From positions 1-11,827 of the forward strand of contig CAZXFG010000025.1 of NCBI GenBank assembly GCA_964640515.1: 11,827 nt of DNA. The letters run 5' to 3'. The notes under the pieces are model-generated. The model ran no database searches and was not told the origin of the DNA. It saw nothing but the letters and a program-made list of their open reading frames with translations. Positions 1-6,511 of this stretch are shown here, one piece after another. Position 1 is the stretch's first letter. Each line of letters opens with the position of its first letter. The position numbers and the translations under genes were made by a program. This stretch comes from CAZXFG01 sp964640515. Its GTDB lineage: Bacteria > Patescibacteriota > Patescibacteriia > Magasanikbacterales > GWA2-37-8.

Positions 1-488
1 CCACCCGCCTCATCACCACCACTTCCCGCCCATTGCGGCCGGGCAACGCGGACGGCGTGGATTACCATTTTGTCAGCCAAAAAAAATTTGAAGAAAAAAT
101 AAAAAAAGGCGACTTTCTGGAATACAACTTCTACGCCGGCAATTACTACGGCACGGAAAAAATCCGTTTAGAAAAATCATCGCGCAAGCATGATATTATC
201 TTTACCCAAATCGAAGTAAACGGCAAGCACAATTTAGATAAAGCCGGAATAAGCAACCTCTCTATCTTCCTTCTGCCGGAAAATCTGGATATCCTTAAAA
301 AACGCATCCAACGACGCGGAGGATTAAGCCCTGAAATTATCGCCGAACGGCTAAAAACAGCAAAAAAAGAGATAGCCGAATCGGTTGATTATGACTATCG
401 CATAATAAACAAAGACGGCCGGTTAGATAATACCATATCTGAAACCGCCCGGATTATCCGCTCTATGTTGACAAAAAAAATCGAATAA
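1..488 (+). CDS. gmk: guanylate kinase, 5'-truncated by window edge
   Basis: Guanylate kinase phosphorylates GMP to GDP with ATP in the cytoplasm. The frame is open from the window edge (first whole codon at 3), so the N-terminus with the P-loop lies outside. A TTG at 33 is an internal leucine codon, not a start, because the family segment TTTSRPLRPG begins upstream of it. Visible family marks are the GMP-binding stretch ending DGVDYHFVS, FLEYNFYAGNYYGT (matching the usual F(V/I)E...G..YGT), and the lid region RRGGLSPEIIAERLKTAKKEI with its RL..A..E pattern, then YDYRIIN near the C-terminus. Oddities: the usual Glu of the RxGE motif is Asn (codon 45-47), and the usual (E/D)IDxQG is QIEVNG. 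Identification is firm; substrate preference is inferred from the family. rplS follows after about 45 bases. Confidence 0.92.
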   Translation, partial: TRLITTTSRPLRPGNADGVDYHFVSQKKFEEKIKKGDFLEYNFYAGNYYGTEKIRLEKSSRKHDIIFTQIEVNGKHNLDKAGISNLSIFLLPENLDILKKRIQRRGGLSPEIIAERLKTAKKEIAESVDYDYRIINKDGRLDNTISETARIIRSMLTKKIE

Positions 489-496
489 GCTAATAT
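468..496 (+). promoter_or_regulatory. candidate sigma-70 promoter for rplS
   Basis: A perfect -35 TTGACA (468-473) is followed after 17 bases by TAATAT (491-496), a 4/6 match to the -10 consensus. It lies over the last codons of gmk and would start transcription near 503, about 30 bases before rplS. This would give L19 its own transcript beside any read-through from gmk. Assigned by eye. Confidence 0.45.
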
Positions 497-533
497 ATCC
501 CCGCTTTCCAAATATAACTTCAAAGGTATGAAC

Positions 534-857
534 ATGGCATTTAAACCGGGTATGGTGGTAAAAATCCACCAAAAAATCAAAGAATTAAACACCAAAGGCG
601 AAGAAAAAGAGCGCATTCAGATTTTTGAAGGTACTGTTTTATCAGTTAGACATAGCCAAGAGCCGGGCGCGACTATCACAGTTTACAAAGAATCCGGCGG
701 TGTGGGCGTAGAAAAAATATTCCCCATTCATTCGCCGGTCATAGATAAGATAGAGATAACGAAACAACTTCAAGTGAGGCGCGCGCGTATTGACTATTTA
801 AAGGATCCAAAATTTAAACGCCGGGTAAAGGAAGTAAAAAAAGAAACAAAGAAGTAA
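534..857 (+). CDS. rplS: 50S ribosomal protein L19
   Basis: L19 is a large-subunit ribosomal protein at the 30S/50S interface. The 107-residue product starts MAFKPGMVVKIHQKI. It carries the family hallmarks: RIQIFEGTV in the beta-barrel core, a GVGVEKIFPIHSP segment, and the basic C-terminal motif VRRARIDYLKD. An in-frame ATG also lies at 528. I prefer 534 because the AAAGG at 522-526 sits seven bases before it and only one base before 528. Compared with E. coli L19, the N-terminal helix before the FKPG segment is missing, so the protein is slightly short. The lysine-rich tail is typical. The gene follows gmk on the same strand and ends at a hairpin terminator shared with the convergent uvrA. 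Confidence 0.95.
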   Translation: MAFKPGMVVKIHQKIKELNTKGEEKERIQIFEGTVLSVRHSQEPGATITVYKESGGVGVEKIFPIHSPVIDKIEITKQLQVRRARIDYLKDPKFKRRVKEVKKETKK

Positions 858-860
858 AAC

Positions 861-893
861 AAAATCCCCAGTCATTCGACCGGGGATTTTTTA
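861..893. terminator. bidirectional rho-independent terminator between rplS and uvrA
   Basis: AAAATCCCC (861-869) pairs with GGGGATTTT (882-890), and GTC/GAC closes the loop further in. The right side runs into TTTTTTATT for rplS transcripts. On the other strand the stem is followed by a T-rich run for uvrA transcripts. It begins four bases after the rplS stop and ends 15 bases before the uvrA stop, as expected for a convergent pair. Confidence 0.88.
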
Positions 894-907
894 TTCCCGT
901 CTTTAAT

Positions 908-3715
908 TTAACTTAAAAACTTTCCCGTCCAACTTTTTTTATTTTTCGCCACATCTTCCGGCGTACCGACGGCCACGACTTCCCCGCCATGGCGACCGCC
1001 TTCCGGCCCCAAATCAATAATCCAATCGGCGCAACGAATGACATCCAGATTATGCTCAATAATCAACACCGTATTTCCCTTTTCCACCAGACGGTTCAAT
1101 ACCAGAAGCAAGTGCTTAATATCTTCAAAATGCAAGCCGGTAGTCGGCTCATCCAATATATACAGAGTCTTGCCCGTGGAAGCGCGGGATAATTCCGTGG
1201 CTAATTTGACGCGCTGGGCTTCACCGCCGGATAAAGTAGTGGCCGGCTGGCCCAATTCCACATACCCCAGCCCTACTTCACGCAATAAACTTAATTTATC
1301 GGCAATAGCCGGCTTATCATTAAAAAATACATAAGCTTCTTCCACTGTCATACCCAAAACATCGGCAATATGCTTATTCTTAAAATGAATCTCCAGCGCC
1401 TCTTGGTTATATCTCGCTCCGCCGCACTCATTGCATTTTACAAAAACATCAGCTAAAAATTGCATGGGAATACGCGTGTAACCCTCGCCCGCGCAGGCCT
1501 CGCATCGTCCGCCGCCTTTAACATTAAAGCTAAACTTGCCCGCGTCATAACCTCGCATCCTGGCTTCAGCGAGCTCCGCGAACAAATCACGGATTAAAGT
1601 GAATACTCCGGTATAGGTGGCCGGATTAGAACGGGGAGTCCGGCCGATGGGACTTTGGTCAATGCTAATCACTTTATCAATTTGATCCAAACCTTTAATC
1701 TCTTTATGTTCAGCCGGATTATCTTTGGCTCGATAAAAATGCCGGCTCAAAGCCTTGGACAAGATATCAATCACCAGAGTAGACTTGCCCGATCCGGAAA
1801 CGCCGGTCACGCAGACCAACTTTCCCAAAGGAATATCCACGGTAATATTTTTTAAATTATTACCCTTGGCCCCCGCAATGGTCAACTTTTTCTTATCCTC
1901 TGTTTTCCGTTTTGGCTCGCATTCCAAACAATCCACCTTTAAGCGACCGCTTAAATACGCGCCGGTCAAAGATTCTTTGGATTTTTTAATCCGCGCCAAA
2001 TTTCCAACGGCCACAATTTTACCGCCCAAAGTGCCGGCGCCCGGGCCGACATCTATCACATAATCGGCCGCCTCCATCATGGCGGCATCATGCTCCACCA
2101 CAATGACCGTATTGCCTAAATCACGGAGGGAACGCAAAGTATCAATCAATTTTTGGTTATCTTTAGGATGTAAACCTACTGACGGCTCATCCAATATATA
2201 TACCACTCCCAACAAACCCGTAGAGAGCTGGGTCGCCAAGCGCACTCTGGTCACCTCGCCGCCGGACAAAGTATTAAGCGAACGGTCAGTGGATAAATAA
2301 CCCAAACCTACCTGCTCCAAACTGGATATTCTTTTTATCGCCTCCCGTAAAATCGGTTCCGCAATTTTATTTTTCTCTACCTCCGGCTTAACGGCTTTAG
2401 CCACATCCTTTAAAAATACATGGCTGTCTTCCACGCTCATTTTGGAAACTTCAGCGATATTCTTGCCTGCTGATTTAACTGCCAACGACTCACGGCGCAA
2501 ACGCATTCCCAAACAAGCCGGACAAATTGTCTCGTGCATGTATTGTTCAATCTCCTTGCGCACATATTCCGAATCAGTTTCCAAATGCCGTTGGGTCAAA
2601 TTGGGAACAACACCGGAAAAAGTAATTTTCTTCTCATCGGCCAAATAGATTTCATCTCCCGTGCCATAGAGAATCAGATGTAAAACTTTGGCCGGCAAAT
2701 CTTTAATGGGAATATCCAAAGAAAATTTATGCTTCTCGGCCACCACGGACAAAATTTTCTGATACCAATTTTGGTTGCCGGTAATGCGCGTCCAAGGCTG
2801 GATGGCTCCTTCGGCCAAAGTCAACCGGTCGTTGGGAATCACCAAGCTCGGATCCACTTCCATGGTCACGCCCAAACCGGTGCAACGCGGACAAGCGCCA
2901 TAAGGACTGTTAAAACTGAAACTGCGCATATCCAAAACCGGCAGAGCGCGTCCGCACTCCGCGCAAAGCCCAACCGTAGAGAATGTTTTCGTTCCCGCTC
3001 CATTAGCCACGACAACCAATCCATTGCTTAATTCTAAAGCCAGTTCCACCATCTTAGTCGGATTTTGTTTTTTAATATCCGTAATTCGGCCGATTAATAA
3101 TTCCACATCATATCTCTGTCCTTTTTCAAAACGCCAGTCCGGCAAAGCGTTAATTTTTATTAATTCGCCGTTAATGCGCACCCACTCCTGGCCGGACTTT
3201 TCCACCCGCTCTAAGAGCGCCCCCCCGTCCACCTCTCCCTGGCGCGCCAGAGGCGCTAACACCAAAAGATTAGCGCTTTTGCGAGCCATCTTGCGCACGG
3301 CTTCCATAATTTCACCGGCCGTATGCGCTTCCACTTTCACTCCGCAATCCGGACAATATTGCTCGCCTAAACGGGAAAATAACAGACGCAAATAGTCATA
3401 AATCTCCGTGGTGGTGCCCACGGTGGAACGCGGGTTTTGGGAAAATACCCGCTGATCAATGGCAATGGTTGGAGATAATCCTTCCACACTGTCCACATCC
3501 GGTTTATCGCGCAAATCCATAAACTGACGCGCATACGAAGAAAGGGACTCGGCATAACGCCTTTGTCCCTCCGCGTAAATAGTATCAAACGCCAAGCTTG
3601 ATTTTCCCGAACCGGATAATCCGGTAATCACCACTAGCTTATTTTTCGGAATCTCTACGCTGACATTTTTCAAGTTATGCACCCTAGCTCCTTTAACTAC
3701 TATCTTATCTGACAT
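908..3715 (-). CDS. uvrA: UvrABC excinuclease subunit A
   Basis: UvrA is the damage-sensing ATPase of bacterial nucleotide excision repair; it dimerises and loads UvrB at lesions. The 935-residue length is normal for the family. Domains in order: Walker A GLSGSGKS at 32-39; the UvrB-binding and insertion region; the first zinc module with C251, C254, C275 and C278; ABC signature LSGGE at 483-487; Walker B YILDEP at 506-511; second Walker A GVSGSGKS at 638-645; second zinc module with C738, C741, C761 and C764; second LSGGE near 828; and YILDEP at 852-857. Extra CxxC pairs occur at 121/124 and 398/401. No key residue is missing. The ATG lies five bases after the stop of the pilin-like gene, so the two are probably co-transcribed, with no dedicated promoter evident. 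uvrB and uvrC are not in the window. Confidence 0.98.
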   Translation of the reverse strand: MSDKIVVKGARVHNLKNVSVEIPKNKLVVITGLSGSGKSSLAFDTIYAEGQRRYAESLSSYARQFMDLRDKPDVDSVEGLSPTIAIDQRVFSQNPRSTVGTTTEIYDYLRLLFSRLGEQYCPDCGVKVEAHTAGEIMEAVRKMARKSANLLVLAPLARQGEVDGGALLERVEKSGQEWVRINGELIKINALPDWRFEKGQRYDVELLIGRITDIKKQNPTKMVELALELSNGLVVVANGAGTKTFSTVGLCAECGRALPVLDMRSFSFNSPYGACPRCTGLGVTMEVDPSLVIPNDRLTLAEGAIQPWTRITGNQNWYQKILSVVAEKHKFSLDIPIKDLPAKVLHLILYGTGDEIYLADEKKITFSGVVPNLTQRHLETDSEYVRKEIEQYMHETICPACLGMRLRRESLAVKSAGKNIAEVSKMSVEDSHVFLKDVAKAVKPEVEKNKIAEPILREAIKRISSLEQVGLGYLSTDRSLNTLSGGEVTRVRLATQLSTGLLGVVYILDEPSVGLHPKDNQKLIDTLRSLRDLGNTVIVVEHDAAMMEAADYVIDVGPGAGTLGGKIVAVGNLARIKKSKESLTGAYLSGRLKVDCLECEPKRKTEDKKKLTIAGAKGNNLKNITVDIPLGKLVCVTGVSGSGKSTLVIDILSKALSRHFYRAKDNPAEHKEIKGLDQIDKVISIDQSPIGRTPRSNPATYTGVFTLIRDLFAELAEARMRGYDAGKFSFNVKGGGRCEACAGEGYTRIPMQFLADVFVKCNECGGARYNQEALEIHFKNKHIADVLGMTVEEAYVFFNDKPAIADKLSLLREVGLGYVELGQPATTLSGGEAQRVKLATELSRASTGKTLYILDEPTTGLHFEDIKHLLLVLNRLVEKGNTVLIIEHNLDVIRCADWIIDLGPEGGRHGGEVVAVGTPEDVAKNKKSWTGKFLS

Positions 3716-3720
3716 AGCTT

Positions 3721-5342
3721 TTATTTTTCCATTAAACTTTTATATACCTCCTGATCCACACCCTCGTCAATGTCATGGATATCCCCAATGTCCACATTGA
3801 ACCGAACCCCTTTTTTCATTTCTTCGGCCGTAAAAAAATATTCTTTTTTCAGTTTAGCCGCTTTCACGCTGGATCCTTGACCCCATGAAAAAATACCGCC
3901 TCCGTTCCGATTTATATCTCCTAAATCTATCCCCCCTCTTCCCACGCCATGCACTTCATCCACGGGATCGCAGTCTTCGTTAAAAACAAAGAAAATCGCA
4001 AACCCCTTAAGACCTCCCCCTTTCCTTTCGCACCAATCCGCCAGTTCATCTATTTCTCCATTAGTAATAGCCCTGATTTCGTAATATACTTCTTTTGCCC
4101 CTATATCAAACATCTCGGCTTGCTCGGTGTCATCGGCATCATACCACCATAATGACCCTTCCACATCACTGGAACCATCATTACAAACCACTCCGATGCC
4201 ATTAATTGCCCCCGTTAATATCTCCTCTGTTTGTATCCAAGGATATGCCCACCCCTCCCCGANNNNNNNNNNNNNNNNNNNNNNNNNNNNNNNNNNNNNN
4301 NNNNNNNNNNNNNNNNNNNNNNNNNNNNNNNNNNNNNNNNNNNNNNNNNNNNNNNNNNNNNNGCCCCCGTTAATATCTCCTCTGTTTGTATCCAAGGATA
4401 TGCCCACCCCTCCCCGACCAAAGTGCCAAAAATGCTAGAAGGACAGCCACTGCCGGAATATCTGCTCCCAATAATCTTCCCGATTACCTTGGCTCCCCCC
4501 CTACAACTATACGGCTCTTCATCGCTGCCTCCGCCACCCATATAACATATTCCGTCATCGCAAAAATCACCCAAACACATGGCGCCTCCCGAATCCTTAA
4601 CCAGAAATCTTTTACCGCATTGCAATTCGTCAGTATTATTTATTTGTGACAGCGCGATATTAAAATCCGTAACCTGGCTAAAGGCCTTCTTCACTTCTTC
4701 GACACTGCTCAAGGCGTTTAAATTGTCAGCCGATGCCAGTTTGATGTCATTGGGAACATCCGCGCAAAATTCTGTACTTAAAATTACTTTTCTAACGAGC
4801 CAAACCTGTGGCAAACGCAAACTAACCAAAGCCGGATTAATGGAACTTAAAATAAAATATGACATGTAGGCGATAAAAAGTCCGACCAAAGCGCCCATAA
4901 TCCTTTTCTTAGCGCTGTTAATCATTTCGCTATTGCCTCCTGAAGTCATATATTGCGCTCCGGCGATGATAATCACCACGACCGCTAAAATAGCGGCGAT
5001 GCGCAAAGCGTAACTATAAATAACCTGAATATATTCACCGATATTCTTAAACTCTCTCTTGCCGCCAAAACTAACCGAGGCCGTGGTCTGGCCGGCCGGC
5101 AGACATTTGCCCCATCCTTCTTTGATACAAGGAGACTCCTTGGCATAAAATCCTTGCTTGGCCTCTGATTCTTCCAACTGAAAAAGGTCCTTGCGCGTTC
5201 TGGCGCAATCTTGTTCTGTCCAGCAAACAGGATTGAACTGGGGGTCAACATGTGTTTCTTCCGCCGCCATTGCCGGCGCCAGAGGCAACAACAGATAGCC
5301 CAGCATTACTAATAAAAATATTTTTCGCAAAAATTTTTGCAT
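3721..5342 (-). CDS. cysteine-rich T4SS-pilin-like exported membrane protein, split by a false gap
   Basis: The window shows two overlapping half-frames on either side of 100 Ns. Collapsing the 55-base duplicate around the gap gives one 488-residue protein. Residues 1-26 form a signal peptide (charged start, hydrophobic core, AMA cleavage site). Residues 27-100 are a cysteine-containing segment. Two membrane segments follow, about 103-131 (ending IIIAGAQYMTSGGN) and 146-168, joined by the short basic loop SAKKRIMG. This is the pattern of the VirB2/TrbC-like 'T4SS pilin' family frequent in CPR bacteria. Residues 170-488 form a large acidic, glycine-rich domain that I do not recognise. All 14 cysteines lie outside the membrane segments and the loop between them. 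The pilin label comes from the membrane region only; assembly into a pilus is unproven. It sits between a DsbA-like gene and uvrA. Confidence 0.8.
4208..4262. repeat. 55-bp exact duplicate, copy 1 (gap flank)
   Basis: Starts GCCCCCGTTAATATCTCC and ends CACCCCTCCCCGA directly before the Ns. It is identical over 55 bases to 4363-4417. On the minus strand it encodes GEGWAYPWIQTEEILTG of the pilin-like protein. It is most likely the overlapping end of an assembly contig, not a biological repeat. Confidence 0.95.
4263..4362. other. assembly gap of exactly 100 Ns
   Basis: Exactly 100 unknown bases lie inside the pilin-like gene. A round 100 is a common placeholder for a gap of unknown size. Because the flanks overlap exactly and the reading frame joins cleanly without the gap, the true gap length is probably minus 55, so no sequence is missing. 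Confidence 0.97.
4363..4417. repeat. 55-bp exact duplicate, copy 2 (gap flank)
   Basis: Directly follows the Ns and repeats 4208-4262 base for base. It then continues into CCAAAGTGCC, the upstream half of the pilin-like gene. The offset between copies is 155 bases, and deleting 155 bases brings the two half-frames into register. Confidence 0.95.
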
Positions 5343-5364
5343 AATTCTTAAAACTAACTACTAG

Positions 5365-5384
5365 ATTCCCGCCTTCGCGGGAAT
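5365..5384. repeat. short palindromic hairpin, REP-like, between dsbA-like and pilin-like genes
   Basis: ATTCCCGC (5365-5372) and GCGGGAAT (5377-5384) form a perfect 8-bp stem with loop CTTC. The surrounding CTAG...GAATGACA resembles small palindromic repeats dispersed in many bacterial genomes. It lies eight bases after the dsbA-like stop on the minus strand. No T-run follows on that strand, so it is a poor terminator. It may instead stabilise the upstream mRNA end. No second copy was seen in this window. Confidence 0.6.
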
Positions 5385-5392
5385 GACAATTT

Positions 5393-6127
5393 TTACAAAC
5401 TCCCTAAAAATTTCTCCCAAGCTTCATAACTCACCATCCCCTCCACCTTTTGCCCGTTCACGAAAAAAGTCGGCGTGCCGCGCACCTGGTATTTATAACC
5501 ATCGGCATAATCGCGATTCACTTCCGCTCGCGCCTTGCTCCCGGCCAAGCATTGTTTCGCTTTGTCAAAATCAACACCCGCCTGGGACAATAAATTTTTC
5601 ACTTCCGTTTCATTCAAAGTTTCCGGCAGACTCCCCTGATTGGCGAATAAAATATCATGCAAAGACCAATACTTTCCCTGTTCATGGGCGCAAGAAGCCA
5701 GTAAAGCCAATTCCGAAGCGCCTTTATGTATGGACTCGCCCGGAAAATCCCGCACGATAATTCTTACTTTTTCCCAATATTTTTGCGCTATCTTGCGAAT
5801 TATAGGATCTTCGGTCAAACAATTGGGGCACTTAAAATCAATGAACTTCACAATCACTAAATCAGCTTCCGGGTTGCCTAATGTCGGATCATCGGTTGAT
5901 TCTAAATCTTTTCTGGCAACGCTCATTCCGGATCCCTTTTGCTGAACAGCGCTATTCAGCTGTTTGGCTATTTCCTCTCCTTCTCCCTTTTTAATTTTCC
6001 AAACATAATAACCCACAACGGCGCCAAAACTCAAAACCACGGCTATTGACAAGCACAGCAAACCGATTAAAAACACTCCCCACCAGGTTTGATACCAGCG
6101 CATGGGATTGGAAATGGAGTCGGGCAT
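5393..6127 (-). CDS. membrane-anchored DsbA-like thiol:disulfide oxidoreductase
   Basis: The 244-residue protein has an N-terminal membrane anchor at about 14-43 with no clear cleavage site, then a linker and a DsbA-type thioredoxin fold. The redox motif CPNC is at 100-103 after VIVKFIDFK. The helical insertion (GASELALLASCAHEQGKYW) follows, and the cis-proline loop RGTPTFFVNG has the cis-Pro near 219. This matches the Thioredoxin_4/DsbA family, which forms or isomerises disulfides in exported proteins. Two further cysteines (146, 193) lie in the helical region, as in several family members. The catalytic domain should face outside the cytoplasmic membrane. It is the first gene of the minus-strand run, upstream of a 14-cysteine exported protein that is a natural candidate substrate (inference). 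No DsbB/VKOR partner is visible here. Family assignment is firm; oxidase versus isomerase is not decided. Confidence 0.93.
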   Translation of the reverse strand: MPDSISNPMRWYQTWWGVFLIGLLCLSIAVVLSFGAVVGYYVWKIKKGEGEEIAKQLNSAVQQKGSGMSVARKDLESTDDPTLGNPEADLVIVKFIDFKCPNCLTEDPIIRKIAQKYWEKVRIIVRDFPGESIHKGASELALLASCAHEQGKYWSLHDILFANQGSLPETLNETEVKNLLSQAGVDFDKAKQCLAGSKARAEVNRDYADGYKYQVRGTPTFFVNGQKVEGMVSYEAWEKFLGSL

Positions 6128-6156
6128 AAAGATGCTTGAAGATTTAAGATGGCTAT

Positions 6157-6183
6157 ATTATACCATAAAACCAAAACAATCAA
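6157..6183 (-). promoter_or_regulatory. candidate promoter of the dsbA-like/pilin-like/uvrA run
   Basis: On the minus strand a perfect -10 TATAAT lies at 6162-6157, about 30 bases before the ATG. The best -35 is TTGATT at 6183-6178 with a short 15-base spacer, or a weak TATTGA at 17 bases. It diverges from the secG promoter within the same 129-bp intergenic region. The -10 is convincing, the -35 less so. Confidence 0.5.
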
Positions 6184-6206
6184 TACCCCCGGCCAATCCG
6201 CCAAAA

Positions 6207-6235
6207 TTGACAAAAAAGAGCGGATGTGCTATAAT
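6207..6235 (+). promoter_or_regulatory. consensus sigma-70 promoter of secG
   Basis: TTGACA (6207-6212) and TATAAT (6230-6235) are both perfect consensus hexamers with the ideal 17-base spacer. Transcription would start near 6242, giving a 5' leader of only about 15 bases before the secG ATG, with no clear Shine-Dalgarno. This predicts strong constitutive expression of secG and the genes behind it. Confidence 0.85.
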
Positions 6236-6256
6236 TAAAGATGCTTAAATACTTCT

Positions 6257-6475
6257 ATGAAAGAATTAATATATAACATTGCCCAGATTGTTTTGGCCGT
6301 TTCGCTAATCTTGGTCATTTTACTGCAACAAAAAGGTAGCGGTTTGGGAGGGGTTTTCGGCGGCACCGGCAACATCTACAGCACCAAAAGAGGAGTTGAC
6401 AAAATACTTTTTTACGCCACTATTATCATCTCTATCATCTTCTTCGGCCTGTCTTTCGCCCGTCTAATCTATTAA
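6257..6475 (+). CDS. secG: preprotein translocase subunit SecG
   Basis: SecG is the small accessory subunit of the SecYEG channel and aids SecA-driven protein export across the cytoplasmic membrane. The 72-residue product has the family layout. Membrane helix 1 is at about 5-24. The conserved loop LLQQKGSGLGGVFGG at about 22-36 is followed by YSTKRGVDKILF, and membrane helix 2 is at about 50-70. The length is normal for a minimal SecG. It is first in a plus-strand unit behind a consensus promoter, with the peptide-binding protein gene starting 36 bases downstream. It lies divergent to the dsbA-like gene, so export and folding functions share one promoter region. Other Sec genes are not in the window. 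Confidence 0.96.
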   Translation: MKELIYNIAQIVLAVSLILVILLQQKGSGLGGVFGGTGNIYSTKRGVDKILFYATIIISIIFFGLSFARLIY

Positions 6476-6511
6476 AATTTTCTTCGCTTCTTTAAAAAAT
6501 ATTTTTTTCCC

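Noticed and set aside
33..488. Complete 151-residue gene starting at TTG 33
   Set aside because: The frame is open to the window edge and the upstream codons encode family-conserved guanylate kinase sequence, so this is an internal codon of a truncated gene.
989..3588. Several open frames of 66-123 codons on both strands inside uvrA
   Set aside because: They overlap a fully conserved gene, resemble no family and are shadow frames.
3721..4407. Separate 228-residue gene starting beyond the Ns
   Set aside because: Its start codon is in a duplicated flank in the wrong frame and it reads through the Ns; it is the C-terminal half of the collapsed 488-residue protein.
4208..4417. True direct repeat or insertion site (for example a target-site duplication) around the gap
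   Set aside because: The copies are exactly 55 bp, abut a 100-N placeholder and merge in frame, which fits an assembly overlap much better.
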